A stretch of 64,000 bases of DNA from Planctomycetota bacterium (GTDB lineage Bacteria > Planctomycetota > UBA1135 > UBA2386), in NCBI GenBank assembly GCA_016713175.1, contig JADJPQ010000008.1, positions 415,087 to 479,086 on the forward strand. The letters are read 5' to 3'. Below are positions 1 to 8,351 of the stretch, piece by piece; position 1 is the stretch's first letter, and the number at the start of each line of letters is the position of its first letter. The notes beneath the pieces are model-generated. The model was not told the DNA's origin and did not search any database. It worked only from the letters and a program-made list of their open reading frames with translations. Both the position numbers and the translations under genes were made by a program.

Positions 1-95
1 CCTTCGTGACGACGGCGGGGACCGACCAGTTGGGTCTCGCGCTGCTGACCCACCTCGGGATGCCGTTCCGCAACCAGGCGTCGACCAGGAACTGA
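1..95 (+). CDS. rplE: 50S ribosomal protein L5, C-terminal end (partial)
   Basis: Only the last 30 codons are in the window, ending at a TGA at 93-95. The visible tail contains TTAGTDQLG, then ALLTHLGMPF, which fits the conserved C-terminus of L5 (thr-thr followed by the helix that ends in a PF motif). L5 binds 5S rRNA and contacts the P-site tRNA. The position directly ahead of rpsN and rpsH is the standard spc-operon order and supports the call. The start lies outside the window. Confidence 0.9.
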   Translation, partial: FVTTAGTDQLGLALLTHLGMPFRNQASTRN

Positions 96-99
96 AACC

Positions 100-285
100 A
101 TGGCCAAGAAGTGCTTGAAGGTCAAACAGCAGCGGAAGCCGAAGTTCGCGACTCGGCGCTACAACCGTTGCCAACTGTGTGGACGTGCGCGCGCGTACTA
201 TCGCAAGTTCGGCATTTGCCGGTGCTGTTTCCGACTCTTGGCGCTGCAGGGGGAGATCCCTGGTGTGCGCAAGGCGTCCTGGTGA
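100..285 (+). CDS. rpsN: 30S ribosomal protein S14, zinc-binding (type Z)
   Basis: This 61-residue protein is the short form of S14, which sits in the head of the 30S subunit. Two cysteine pairs, CQLC (about residues 24-27) and CRCC (about 40-43), form the zinc ribbon that marks the Zn-dependent type. The long C- form (about 100 residues) lacks these pairs. The tail GVRKASW is the typical S14 ending. The gene starts four bases after the rplE stop and is followed 13 bases later by rpsH. Confidence 0.97.
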   Translation: MAKKCLKVKQQRKPKFATRRYNRCQLCGRARAYYRKFGICRCCFRLLALQGEIPGVRKASW

Positions 286-298
286 GGAGGGCTGAGCC

Positions 299-694
299 AT
301 GATGACCGACCCGATTGCCGACATGCTGACCCGGATGCGCAACGCGCTTGCCCGCCGGTCACCCGATGTCCTGATTCCCGGAAGCCGCCTCAAGGTCGGC
401 ATCCTGGAGGTGCTCAAGCGCGAAGGGTACATCGACGGCTACCAGGTGGCCGCCGACGGATGCCGTTCCGTGATCAACGTCAAGCTGCGCTACGGCAACG
501 AGACGAATGCCGTCATCTCGTCGTTGAGCCGCTTCAGCACACCGGGCTGCCGCCGCTACCGCGGTGTCAACGACCTGCCGAAAGTGCGCGGCGGACTCGG
601 CATCGCGGTGGTGTCGACCAACCAGGGCATCCTGTCCGATCGCGAGTGTCGGCAGCGCCGGGTGGGCGGCGAAGTGCTGTGCACGGTCGACTGA
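299..694 (+). CDS. rpsH: 30S ribosomal protein S8
   Basis: A 131-residue S8, the usual length. The N-terminus MTDPIADMLTRMRNA and the C-terminal GGLGIAVVST...GGEVLCTV are family hallmarks. S8 binds helix 21 of 16S rRNA and, in E. coli, represses the spc operon by binding its own mRNA; no such mRNA site was looked for here. Two ATG codons stand in tandem at 299 and 302. A strong GAGGAGG Shine-Dalgarno sequence at about 284-290 serves either. Confidence 0.97.
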   Translation: MMTDPIADMLTRMRNALARRSPDVLIPGSRLKVGILEVLKREGYIDGYQVAADGCRSVINVKLRYGNETNAVISSLSRFSTPGCRRYRGVNDLPKVRGGLGIAVVSTNQGILSDRECRQRRVGGEVLCTVD

Positions 695-738
695 ACGGTT
701 GCGCCAACCAAATCCAGAACCCATAGCCACGAACTACC

Positions 739-1290
739 ATGTCGCGCATCGGCAAGAAGACGATCGCCATCCCCAAGGGGGTCACGATCACGTGCACGCC
801 CCAGAAGGTGACGGTCAAGGGCAGCAAGGGTGAACTGACCCTTACGCCGCGTCCTGAGGTCGGCGTCGAAGTCGCCAACGGCGAGATCAAGGTCACCGCC
901 AGGGACGAGGAGCGCACCAGCCGTGCCTATCAGGGTACGACCCGAGCGCTGCTCGCCAGCATGATCGTTGGCGTCAGCCAGGGATACGAGAAGAAGCTCG
1001 AGATCAATGGCGTCGGCTACCAGGCCACCGCCGAGGGCAAGAACATCGCGTTGGCGCTCGGCTTCAACAAACCGGTCAAGTTCACGGTGCCTTCGACCGT
1101 GACCGTGGACATCCCGACGCCGACGTCGCTGGTGATCAAGGGCATCGACAAACAGCAGGTCGGGATGGTGGCGGCGGCGATCCGCAAGCTGCGCAAGCCC
1201 GAGCCGTACAAGGGCAAGGGCATCAAGTACTCCGACGAGGTCATCCGCCGCAAGGCGGGCAAGGCGTTCGCCTCCGGCGGCGCTGCGTAG
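739..1290 (+). CDS. rplF: 50S ribosomal protein L6
   Basis: A 183-residue L6 with the conserved start MSRIGKK and the C-terminal rRNA-binding segment RKPEPYKGKGI. L6 sits at the base of the L7/L12 stalk near the sarcin-ricin loop. There is no clear Shine-Dalgarno sequence in front of the ATG, which is common among genes of this window. It follows rpsH and precedes rplR as in nearly all bacterial spc operons. Confidence 0.97.
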   Translation: MSRIGKKTIAIPKGVTITCTPQKVTVKGSKGELTLTPRPEVGVEVANGEIKVTARDEERTSRAYQGTTRALLASMIVGVSQGYEKKLEINGVGYQATAEGKNIALALGFNKPVKFTVPSTVTVDIPTPTSLVIKGIDKQQVGMVAAAIRKLRKPEPYKGKGIKYSDEVIRRKAGKAFASGGAA

Positions 1291-1305
1291 CAAGGCACGA
1301 ATGCC

Positions 1306-1674
1306 ATGACGAACGTATCCATCAAGCACGCGCAGCGACGAGGCAAGGCCCGGTCCGTGCGCAACAAGTTGCGCCAGTTCGGCAACCGTCCGCGGCTGTC
1401 GGTCTTCCGCAGCTTGCAGAACATCTCGGTGCAGATCATCGACGACACGCGTGGTCACACGCTGGCGTCCGCGTCTTCGCTCGAGAAAGACGTGCGCACG
1501 GCGATCAAGGGCATGCGCAAGACCGATGTCGCCAAGAAGATCGGCGGGTTGCTGGCCGAGCGCGCCAAGCGCAATGGCGTCACCAAGGTCGCGTTCGACC
1601 GCGGTTCCTACAAGTATCACGGTCGGGTCAAGGCCCTGGCCGACGCCGCCCGCGAGGGCGGCCTGGAGTTCTGA
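1306..1674 (+). CDS. rplR: 50S ribosomal protein L18
   Basis: A 122-residue L18, which binds 5S rRNA together with L5. The central RPRLSVFRS motif, the IIDD segment and the C-terminal FDRGSYKYHGRVKALADAAR are diagnostic. It lies 15 bases after rplF, and its stop is two bases before the rpsE start, which suggests translational coupling. Confidence 0.97.
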   Translation: MTNVSIKHAQRRGKARSVRNKLRQFGNRPRLSVFRSLQNISVQIIDDTRGHTLASASSLEKDVRTAIKGMRKTDVAKKIGGLLAERAKRNGVTKVAFDRGSYKYHGRVKALADAAREGGLEF

Positions 1675-1676
1675 TC

Positions 1677-2192
1677 ATGGCCAAGAGCAAGTACCCGACG
1701 ATTCCGATCGACGAGGCCCTTTCGGCGGACCTCAACGACGACGTGGTCGCGATCAATCGCAGCGCTGCGGTCGTCAAGGGCGGTCGCCGGTTTTCCTTCA
1801 GTGCGCTGACTGTGGTCGGTGACGAACGCAATGGTCTGGTCGGCATCGGCTATGGCAAGGGCCGCGAGGTTCCGAATGCGGTCGAGAAGTCGGTCAAAGA
1901 CGCGCGCAAGCAACTGATGCGCGTGCAGCGGGTGGGCACCACGATTCCGCACGCCGTCGAAGGCTACTATGGCGCGACCAAGGTGCGCCTGCTGCCGGCC
2001 GCACCGGGCACCGGCATCATCGCCGGCAAGGCGGTGCGGAAGGTGCTGGAGTTCGCCGGCATCCGTGACATCCTGACCAAGAACTACGGGTCGACCAACG
2101 CGCTCAACGTCGTCAAGGCGACGATGGCGGCGCTGGCCAAGTTGCGCAGCCGCGAGCAGATCGCATCGGCGCGCGGAGTCAACCTCGAATGA
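1677..2192 (+). CDS. rpsE: 30S ribosomal protein S5
   Basis: A 171-residue S5, a proofreading protein of the 30S subunit. The double-stranded-RNA-binding-like N-terminal segment is recognisable (RSAAVVKGGRRFSFSALTVVGD), as is the C-terminal GYYGATKVRLLPAAPGTG stretch. The stop overlaps the rplO start by four bases (ATGA), so no room exists for rpmD (L30), which lies between rpsE and rplO in many bacteria. Confidence 0.97.
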   Translation: MAKSKYPTIPIDEALSADLNDDVVAINRSAAVVKGGRRFSFSALTVVGDERNGLVGIGYGKGREVPNAVEKSVKDARKQLMRVQRVGTTIPHAVEGYYGATKVRLLPAAPGTGIIAGKAVRKVLEFAGIRDILTKNYGSTNALNVVKATMAALAKLRSREQIASARGVNLE

Positions 2193-2737
2193 ACCTCTCC
2201 GAAGCGAAGGCCCTGGGCCTGAAGTTCCCCGATCGGAAGCGCATCGGCCGCGGCATCGGCTCGGGCATCGGCAAGACGTCCGGTCGCGGCCACAAGGGCG
2301 CCAAGTCGCGTTCTGGCTGGTCGCGGCGCATTGGCTGGGAAGGCGGCCAGATGCCGCTGTACCGGCGTTTGCCGAAAGTCGGCTTCAACAACAAGATCTT
2401 CAAGAAGGTCTTCACCGTCATCAACGTCGGTGACCTGAACATCTTCGACGATGGCGCAACGGTTGATCTCACGGCGGTGCTGGCCAAGGGGCTGACCTCC
2501 AAGGAGAAGCAGTCCGACCTGTTCAAGGTGCTCGGCGATGGGGCCTTGACCAAGCGCATCACCGTCAAGGCCGATGCGGTCACCGCGACGGCGCGGACCA
2601 AGATCGAAGGCGCTGGCGGCGCCGTGATGCTGATCGAGAAGAAGCCGTTGCGCGCCAAGTTCGTCCGCAAGGATGGCACCAAGAGCACCCCGGGCGGCGA
2701 CAAGAAGGCCCAGAAGCCCGGCGCCAGTCAGGCCTAA
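2189..2737 (+). CDS. rplO: 50S ribosomal protein L15
   Basis: A 182-residue L15, longer than the usual 145-150. The family motifs are the GRGIGSG...KTSGRGHKGAKSRSG glycine- and lysine-rich N-terminal extension that threads into 23S rRNA and the GGQMPLYRRLPK box. The extra length is largely a basic C-terminal tail rich in Lys, Gly and Pro. The start overlaps rpsE by four bases. Confidence 0.96.
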   Translation: MNLSEAKALGLKFPDRKRIGRGIGSGIGKTSGRGHKGAKSRSGWSRRIGWEGGQMPLYRRLPKVGFNNKIFKKVFTVINVGDLNIFDDGATVDLTAVLAKGLTSKEKQSDLFKVLGDGALTKRITVKADAVTATARTKIEGAGGAVMLIEKKPLRAKFVRKDGTKSTPGGDKKAQKPGASQA

Positions 2738-2781
2738 CCACACCCACCGCGGATCCCGACCGAAACCGATCGAGGCAAGCG

Positions 2782-4140
2782 ATGACCTTCACGCTCGGCA
2801 ACCTGTTCAAGGTCAAGGAGATCAGGACCAAGATCCTGATCACCCTGGGTCTGCTGCTGGTCTACCGGATCGGGTTCTACATTCCGTTGCCCGGTGTCGA
2901 TCTGGTCAAGGCACTGGAACAGTTGCACTCGCAGGAGCGCGGCGGCTTCCGGGATCTGTTCGTGTTGATGAACGTGCTGACCGGCGGGTCACTGCAGAGC
3001 GCGACGCTGTTCTCGCTCGGCGTGATGCCGTACATCTCTGCCAGCATCATCTTCAGCCTGCTGACCAAGGCCGTGCCGGCGCTCGAGAAACTGGCCAAAG
3101 AGGGTCAGTCCGGACAGCGGAAGATCAACCAGTACACGCGCATCGCCACCGTCGGCATCTGCCTGGTACAGTCGCTGTTCGTGATTTTCGGCTCGCTGAG
3201 TCGGACCAAGGACAGCCTGCTCTATCAAGGTGTCCAATCGTGGTTTGGCGCGTACGTGATCGTCGTGATGATCGCGCTGACGGCCGGCACGATGTTCATC
3301 ATGTGGCTCGGCGAGCAGATCACCGAGCACGGCGTCGGCAACGGTGTCTCGCTGATCATCATGGCGGGCATCATCTCGAACCTCTACCCGGCGATCGGCA
3401 CCTACTTCCAGCACGGCTTCGGCCGTGAACAGTGGCAGAGCCTGCTGCTGTTCACCGGCGCATGGGCGGTTGCGGTGGTCGCCGTGGTCTTCATCACCAA
3501 GGCCCAACGGCGGATCCCGATCCAGCAGGCCCGCCATACGAAGGGTCGACAGGTCTACGGCGGGCAGCGCCACTTCCTGCCGTTCAAGATCAACCAGGCA
3601 GGCGTGATGCCCATCGTGTTCGGTTCGGCGCTGTTGCTGATCCCGACGATGTTCGCTCAGTTCGCCGGCTGGAGCGCGATGCAGGAGGCGTTCGCCGGCC
3701 AGCACGGGTTCTGGTTCATCACCTGCTACGTGGCCCTGATCTTCTTCTTCTCGTTCTTCTGGACTTCGATGATGTTCCAGCCGAACGACATCGCCAACAA
3801 CCTGAAGGAGAACGGCTCGTTCGTGCCCGGGATCCGGCCCGGCAAGAGCACCGCGAAGTTCCTCGAGGATACGATGGTGCGCATGACCCTGGCGGGGGCC
3901 ACGTTCCTGTCGATCATCGCGGTGATTCCGTCGCTGTTCCGAACCGGCGGGTCCTCGATGGACCAGGTGCTGATCTACTTCATGTCGGGAACGTCGATCC
4001 TGATCGTCGTCGGCGTGGCCCTGGACATGGTCGAGAAGCTCAACGCGTTGCTCATCATGCGCAACTACGAGGGCTTCATGAAGGAGAACGAGGGCGAGGC
4101 CGGGCAGGGTGCCGCTGGCTGGGGGCGGCGGGGCGTCTGA
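2782..4140 (+). CDS. secY: Protein translocase subunit SecY
   Basis: This 452-residue integral membrane protein is the channel of the Sec translocon. Hydrophobic segments fit the usual ten transmembrane helices. Recognisable motifs are the first helix with RIGFYIPLPGVD, the plug-side region GGSLQSATLFSLGVMPYISA, the loop GNGVSLIIM and the cytosolic RRIPIQQA segment. Its place after rplO and before adk is standard. The final residues are enriched in Gly/Arg, as in many SecY tails. Confidence 0.97.
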   Translation: MTFTLGNLFKVKEIRTKILITLGLLLVYRIGFYIPLPGVDLVKALEQLHSQERGGFRDLFVLMNVLTGGSLQSATLFSLGVMPYISASIIFSLLTKAVPALEKLAKEGQSGQRKINQYTRIATVGICLVQSLFVIFGSLSRTKDSLLYQGVQSWFGAYVIVVMIALTAGTMFIMWLGEQITEHGVGNGVSLIIMAGIISNLYPAIGTYFQHGFGREQWQSLLLFTGAWAVAVVAVVFITKAQRRIPIQQARHTKGRQVYGGQRHFLPFKINQAGVMPIVFGSALLLIPTMFAQFAGWSAMQEAFAGQHGFWFITCYVALIFFFSFFWTSMMFQPNDIANNLKENGSFVPGIRPGKSTAKFLEDTMVRMTLAGATFLSIIAVIPSLFRTGGSSMDQVLIYFMSGTSILIVVGVALDMVEKLNALLIMRNYEGFMKENEGEAGQGAAGWGRRGV

Positions 4141-4142
4141 CG

Positions 4143-4805
4143 ATGGTCACCTGTCTCCAAGCCCGGGCAGTGTTCCTCGGCGCCCCCGGCGCCGGCAAGG
4201 GGACCCAGGCCAAGCGACTGGCCGAAGTGGCGCAGGCCGTGCACATCTCGACTGGCGACATGCTCCGCGGGCACGTGGCCCAGGCCACCCAGCTCGGCGT
4301 GCAGGCGAAGTCCTACATGGATGCGGGCAAGCTCGTCCCGGACGAGTTGATCATTGCGATGGTCGAGGCTCGCATTGCGCAACCCGATGCCCGGTCGGCT
4401 TGGATCCTGGATGGCTTCCCCCGGACGTTGCCGCAAGCCGAGGCGCTCGACCGCAGCCTTGGTGGTGCCCCCGATCGACGGCTCACCCACGTGATCTACT
4501 TCGCGGTGCCGGAATCGGTCCTGGTCGGCCGGCTGTCCGGGCGGCGGACGTGTGGCCGATGTGGGGCGATCTGGCATGTGGAAACCCAGCCGACGAAGAA
4601 GGCGGGGGTCTGCGACACCTGCAGCGGCGAACTGACCCAGCGGTCGGACGATCGGCCCGAGGCGATCAGCAAGAGACTCGAAGTCTACCGTGCGCAAACG
4701 GAGCCCCTTCTGGGATACTACCGGAAGCGCAACACCCTTCGGGAGATCGACGCGAATCGATCTCCAGAGACCATTTTTCAGGAGCTGGCCAAGCTGATGC
4801 AATGA
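4143..4805 (+). CDS. adk: Adenylate kinase, zinc-type LID
   Basis: A 220-residue adenylate kinase (ATP + AMP = 2 ADP). The P-loop GAPGAGKGT lies at about residues 12-20, followed by the AMP-binding STGDMLR and the LDGFPRT motif. The LID carries four cysteines (CGRC, then CDTC about 17 residues later), the structural zinc site found in many non-enterobacterial kinases. The ATG two bases after the secY stop gives the family length; an in-frame open stretch upstream lies inside secY and is not used. The stop overlaps infA (ATGA). Confidence 0.96.
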   Translation: MVTCLQARAVFLGAPGAGKGTQAKRLAEVAQAVHISTGDMLRGHVAQATQLGVQAKSYMDAGKLVPDELIIAMVEARIAQPDARSAWILDGFPRTLPQAEALDRSLGGAPDRRLTHVIYFAVPESVLVGRLSGRRTCGRCGAIWHVETQPTKKAGVCDTCSGELTQRSDDRPEAISKRLEVYRAQTEPLLGYYRKRNTLREIDANRSPETIFQELAKLMQ

Positions 4806-5041
4806 ACGCTGTTCCGGACTCGACGGCCGATCAGGTTCCCGAACGCGTGAACGCGACGGTGATCGAAGCTCTGCCGAACTCGTTGTTCCGGTTGCGCACC
4901 GAAAATGGCTGCACGGTTGTGGGTCATGTTGCAGGCGACCTGCGCATGGCATTCGCGAGGCTGCTTCCAGGCGACCTTGTCGAGATCGAGATCTCCCCGC
5001 TCGATCGCAACCGAGCCCGCATCGCCGGCCGGCGCAAGTGA
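4802..5041 (+). CDS. infA: Translation initiation factor IF-1
   Basis: A 79-residue IF-1 with an S1/OB fold that occupies the A site during initiation. Motifs visible are NATVIEALPNSLFRL, VVGHVAGDLR, the GDLVEIEISP strand and the basic tail RARIAGRRK. The N-terminus is a few residues longer than the 72-residue E. coli protein. The ATG overlaps the adk stop, so the methionine aminopeptidase gene (map) that often lies between adk and infA is absent here. Confidence 0.95.
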   Translation: MNAVPDSTADQVPERVNATVIEALPNSLFRLRTENGCTVVGHVAGDLRMAFARLLPGDLVEIEISPLDRNRARIAGRRK

Positions 5042-5097
5042 CGTTGCATGACACCCGCCTCTCCAACCAACCCGATTCCCAACCAGCGAGAACTGCC

Positions 5098-5214
5098 GTG
5101 AAGGTCCGAGCCAGCGTCCGTCGAATCTGTGAGCACTGCAAAGTCGTTCGTCGCCGCGGAGTCGTGCGTGTGATCTGCACCAACTCCCGTCACAAGCAAC
5201 GGCAAGGCAAGTAG
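5098..5214 (+). CDS. rpmJ: 50S ribosomal protein L36
   Basis: A 38-residue L36 starting at GTG: MKVRASVRRICEHCKVVRR and onward, ending HKQRQGK. The CxxC pair at residues 11 and 14, Cys27 and His32 form the zinc ribbon of the zinc-binding L36 type. It sits in its canonical place between infA and rpsM. It is very short, but the sequence and context leave little doubt. Confidence 0.95.
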   Translation: MKVRASVRRICEHCKVVRRRGVVRVICTNSRHKQRQGK

Positions 5215-5292
5215 CGTCAAGGAAGCAGTGTCAGTCAGGTAGCCCAGCCGTCCAGCAGCAGAGCACGCCGAACGAATCCTCAAAGGAACCCA

Positions 5293-5670
5293 ATGCCTCG
5301 TCTCCTTGGTGTCGACATTCCGAACGAGAAGCGCATCGAGATCGCGCTGACCTACATCTACGGCGTCGGTCCGGCCGTGGCCCGCAAGGTTCTCGCCGAC
5401 CTCAATCTGCGGCCCGACACGCGCGCCAAGGATCTCAAGGACGATGAGGTGGCGGCCTTGGCCAACCACATCGAGAAGAACTACCCGGTCGAGGGCACGC
5501 TCCGCCGCCAGGTGATGCAGAACATCAACCGGCTGAAGGAGATCTACTGCTACCGCGGCTTGCGACACCGTCGCAGCCTGCCGGTGCGCGGCCAGCGCAC
5601 TCGTTCCAATGCCCGTTCTCGCAAGGGACCGCGCAAGACAGTCGCCAACAAGAAGATCCTGCGCAAGTGA
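5293..5670 (+). CDS. rpsM: 30S ribosomal protein S13
   Basis: A 125-residue S13, located in the head of the 30S subunit. The N-terminal helix-two-turn-helix region carries IYGVGPAVARKVLADL, and the tail is the typical GLRHRRSLPVRGQRTRSNAR extension that reaches the tRNA. A good AAGGAA Shine-Dalgarno sequence stands directly before the ATG. It begins the alpha-operon part of the cluster. Confidence 0.97.
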   Translation: MPRLLGVDIPNEKRIEIALTYIYGVGPAVARKVLADLNLRPDTRAKDLKDDEVAALANHIEKNYPVEGTLRRQVMQNINRLKEIYCYRGLRHRRSLPVRGQRTRSNARSRKGPRKTVANKKILRK

Positions 5671-5720
5671 TCTGCTGCCCCCTGACCCGCTGCTCAACCC
5701 GATTTCCGAACTGATCCGCC

Positions 5721-6128
5721 ATGTCGACGCAGACTCCAGCAACCACCGCGGTCGAGAAGAAGAAGGCGCGCATGCGCAAGAACGTGGGCAAGGCGATTGC
5801 CCACGTGAAGGCGTCCTTCAACAATACGATCATCACGATCACCGACAGCACCGGCCAGGTGCTGGCCTGGGACAGCGCCGGCACCATCGGCTACAAAGGC
5901 AGTCGCAAGAGCACGCCTTACGCGGCGCAGCGCGCCGCCGAGAAGGTTGCCGACAAGATCAAGAAGATGGGCGTGCACGAACTCGAGGTGCTGGTCCGCG
6001 GCCCTGGTTCGGGCCGCGAGTCCGCCGTGCGCGCACTGTCGGCGTCGGGGATCGAAGTGAAGACCATCGAAGACGTCACGCCGTTGCCCCACAATGGCTG
6101 CCGTCCCCGCAAGCGTCGCCGCGTGTGA
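5721..6128 (+). CDS. rpsK: 30S ribosomal protein S11
   Basis: A 135-residue S11 of the 30S platform. Diagnostic segments are HVKASFNNTIITITD, SAGTIGYKGSRKSTPYAAQ and the C-terminal DVTPLPHNGCRPRKRRRV, which is nearly invariant in bacteria. It lies between rpsM and rpsD as usual. Confidence 0.97.
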   Translation: MSTQTPATTAVEKKKARMRKNVGKAIAHVKASFNNTIITITDSTGQVLAWDSAGTIGYKGSRKSTPYAAQRAAEKVADKIKKMGVHELEVLVRGPGSGRESAVRALSASGIEVKTIEDVTPLPHNGCRPRKRRRV

Positions 6129-6202
6129 CCGGCTTCGGCACCGCATGGACCTTACTGGTCACCTGAAACCCACGACTATCGCTCGAGCATTCTGGAACTG
6201 AG

Positions 6203-6826
6203 ATGGCACGCAACGACAAGAATGTCTGCAAGCTCTGCCGCCGCGAAGGCCTGAAGCTGTTCCTGAAGGGACAGCGCTGCTTCTCGGAGAAGTGTGGCGT
6301 CAACCGCCGCGACTATCCGCCGGGCCAGCACGTACGGCCCAAGAAAGGGACCGACTACGGCACGCAGCTGCGCGAAAAGCAGAAGGCCAAGCGGATCTAT
6401 GGGTTGCTGGAGCGGCAGTTCCAGCACTACTACACGATCGCGTCGCGTCAGAAGGGCAACACCGGTGAGAACCTGTTGATCCTGATGGAGCGCCGACTCG
6501 ACAACGTCGTGCTGAATCTCGGTCTGGCGCTGTCGCGTTTCGACGCCCGCCAGATGGTTGCCCACGGCCACGTCTACGTGCACGGCAAGCGCGTGGACAT
6601 TCCAAGCTACCTGGTGCGGCCGGGCGACGAGATCCAGATCCGCGGCAACGACAAGATCAAGAAGAAGGCCACCGACGCCGTCGAGATGAACAAGGGGCAG
6701 TCGCTGCCTGGTTGGCTCGAAGCGACGCCGGCCGACCTGAAGGGCAAGGTCATCCAATTGCCCAAGCGTGAGGACATCAACCACCCGATCAGCGAGCAGC
6801 TGATCATCGAGCTCTGCTCGAAGTAA
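6203..6826 (+). CDS. rpsD: 30S ribosomal protein S4
   Basis: A 207-residue S4, a primary 16S rRNA-binding protein. The N-terminus contains a four-Cys pattern (CKLC, then two further Cys about 20 residues on), which fits the zinc-binding form of S4. The S4 RNA-binding domain is seen at about residues 97-150 with RLDNVVLNLGLA...HGHVYVHGKRVD. The ending is the family-typical HPISEQLIIELCSK. Confidence 0.97.
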   Translation: MARNDKNVCKLCRREGLKLFLKGQRCFSEKCGVNRRDYPPGQHVRPKKGTDYGTQLREKQKAKRIYGLLERQFQHYYTIASRQKGNTGENLLILMERRLDNVVLNLGLALSRFDARQMVAHGHVYVHGKRVDIPSYLVRPGDEIQIRGNDKIKKKATDAVEMNKGQSLPGWLEATPADLKGKVIQLPKREDINHPISEQLIIELCSK

Positions 6827-6851
6827 CCCGGTCGAACCCACGGAGAACCCG

Positions 6852-7850
6852 ATGCGAATTCGTTGGCGCAACTTCGAGCTGCCTTCCCAGGTTCGTCTGG
6901 AGAAGGAGACCGCTACTGGCAACTACGGCAAGTTCCTCGTCGAGCCCTTCGAGAAGGGTTTTGGCACGACGATCGGCAACGGCCTGCGTCGAGTGCTGTT
7001 GTCGTCGATCGAAGGCACCGCGGTCACGTGGGTGCGCATCGACGGCGTGGTGCACGAGTTCTCGACGATCCCGGGCGTGGTCGAGGACGTCACCCAGATC
7101 ATCCTCAACATCAAGAAGCTGCGCGTGAAGATGCACACGGATGCACCCACGACGCTGCGGATCGATGTCAACCAGAAGGGTGAACTGCAGGCCGAATCCA
7201 TCGAAGGCGATCACTCGGTCGAGATCGCCAATCCCGAGCTGAAGATCTGCACGCTGACCGATGACGTCCGCTTCTTCTGCGAAATGCAGGTCAAGAAGGG
7301 GCGTGGCTATGTCACCGCCGAAGAGAACGTCAGCGAGGAGGCCGAAGTCGGCACCATCCCCGTCGATTCGATCTTCAGCCCGGTGCACCGCGTCAAGTAC
7401 TCGATCGAGAACACTCGCGTGGGCAAGTCGACGGATTACGACCGTCTTGTGTTGGAGGTGTGGACCGACGGCACCGTGACGCCGGAGATGGCGCTGGTCG
7501 AGGCCAGCAAGATCTACCGCAAGCACCTGAACCCGTTCGTCCAGTACTTCGAACTGAAGGACGACCTGGCGGTCGAAGGTGGTGTGCTGGCGCCTGAGGG
7601 TGACGAGGGTGCCAAGAAGAAGGAAATGACCGACCTGCTCAGCAAGAGCGTCGACATGCTCGAACTGTCGGTCCGGGCCAAGAACTGCCTGGACTCCGAG
7701 AACGTGCAGACCATGCGCGATCTCGTCGCGATGACCGAGACCGAGATGCTGAAGGTGCGCAACTTCGGCAAGACCTCACTGAAGGAGGTCAAGAACAAGC
7801 TCTCTGCGCTCGGTCTGTCGCTCGGCATGGCCGTCGACGAATTCAAGTAA
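6852..7850 (+). CDS. rpoA: DNA-directed RNA polymerase subunit alpha
   Basis: A 332-residue RNA polymerase alpha subunit. The N-terminal dimerisation domain has FVEPF-like EPFEKGFGTTIGNGLRRVLLSS and the VHEFSTIPGVVEDV motif. The C-terminal domain (from about residue 260) is helix-hairpin-helix-like, with NCLDSENVQTMRDLV and NFGKTSLKEVKNKL, and contacts UP elements and activators. It follows rpsD and precedes rplQ in the standard order. Confidence 0.97.
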   Translation: MRIRWRNFELPSQVRLEKETATGNYGKFLVEPFEKGFGTTIGNGLRRVLLSSIEGTAVTWVRIDGVVHEFSTIPGVVEDVTQIILNIKKLRVKMHTDAPTTLRIDVNQKGELQAESIEGDHSVEIANPELKICTLTDDVRFFCEMQVKKGRGYVTAEENVSEEAEVGTIPVDSIFSPVHRVKYSIENTRVGKSTDYDRLVLEVWTDGTVTPEMALVEASKIYRKHLNPFVQYFELKDDLAVEGGVLAPEGDEGAKKKEMTDLLSKSVDMLELSVRAKNCLDSENVQTMRDLVAMTETEMLKVRNFGKTSLKEVKNKLSALGLSLGMAVDEFK

Positions 7851-7862
7851 GGACGAACTGTC

Positions 7863-8312
7863 ATGATGCACAACGTTGCTGGCAAGTCGCTGCAGCGCAA
7901 TTCGGCGCACCGCGCCGCACTGCGGCGCAACTTCACCGTCTCGCTGCTGATGCACGAGCGGGTGGAGACAACCTTGCCGAAGGCCAAGGCCCTGCGGCCG
8001 TGGGTCGAGAAGGTCATCTCGCTGGGCAAGAAGAAGGACCTGCACCGGATCCGGCAAGCCGTGGCGCTGCTGCAAGACAAAGCGGCGGTCAGGAAGCTGT
8101 TCGACGAGATCGGTCCGCGGTTCGCCAATCGACCCGGCGGTTACACCCGCATCCTGCGGCTTGCCGACTATCGCATCGGCGACGGCGGCTCGCGCGCGCT
8201 GATCGAGCTGGTCGACAACAAGGTGCTCGAGAAGAAGATCGCGGCGCGTGAAGCGGCTGTCGAGGCCGCTCCCGCCGAGGGCGAGGCCGCCACCGCCGGG
8301 GCCAACAGCTGA
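7863..8312 (+). CDS. rplQ: 50S ribosomal protein L17
   Basis: A 149-residue L17 with the characteristic GKSLQRNSAHRAALRRN start and the GGYTRILRL motif followed by the acidic GDGGSRALIELVD. The C-terminus has a low-complexity Ala/Glu-rich tail beyond the normal 120 residues. Two ATGs are adjacent (7863, 7866); the first aligns best with the family. It is the last gene of the ribosomal operon and converges on dnaE. Confidence 0.96.
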   Translation: MMHNVAGKSLQRNSAHRAALRRNFTVSLLMHERVETTLPKAKALRPWVEKVISLGKKKDLHRIRQAVALLQDKAAVRKLFDEIGPRFANRPGGYTRILRLADYRIGDGGSRALIELVDNKVLEKKIAAREAAVEAAPAEGEAATAGANS

Positions 8313-8326
8313 TGCGGTGGAGGTTG

Positions 8327-8349
8327 CCGGCGCGCGATCCGCGCGCCGG
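8327..8349. terminator. Hairpin between convergent rplQ and dnaE
   Basis: A perfect 10-base inverted repeat (CCGGCGCGCG, loop ATC, then its complement) fills the gap between the end of rplQ and the end of dnaE on the other strand. It lacks a T-run, so it is not a classic intrinsic terminator, but the position suggests a two-way transcription stop for the ribosomal operon and dnaE. Confidence 0.5.
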
Positions 8350-8351
8350 GC

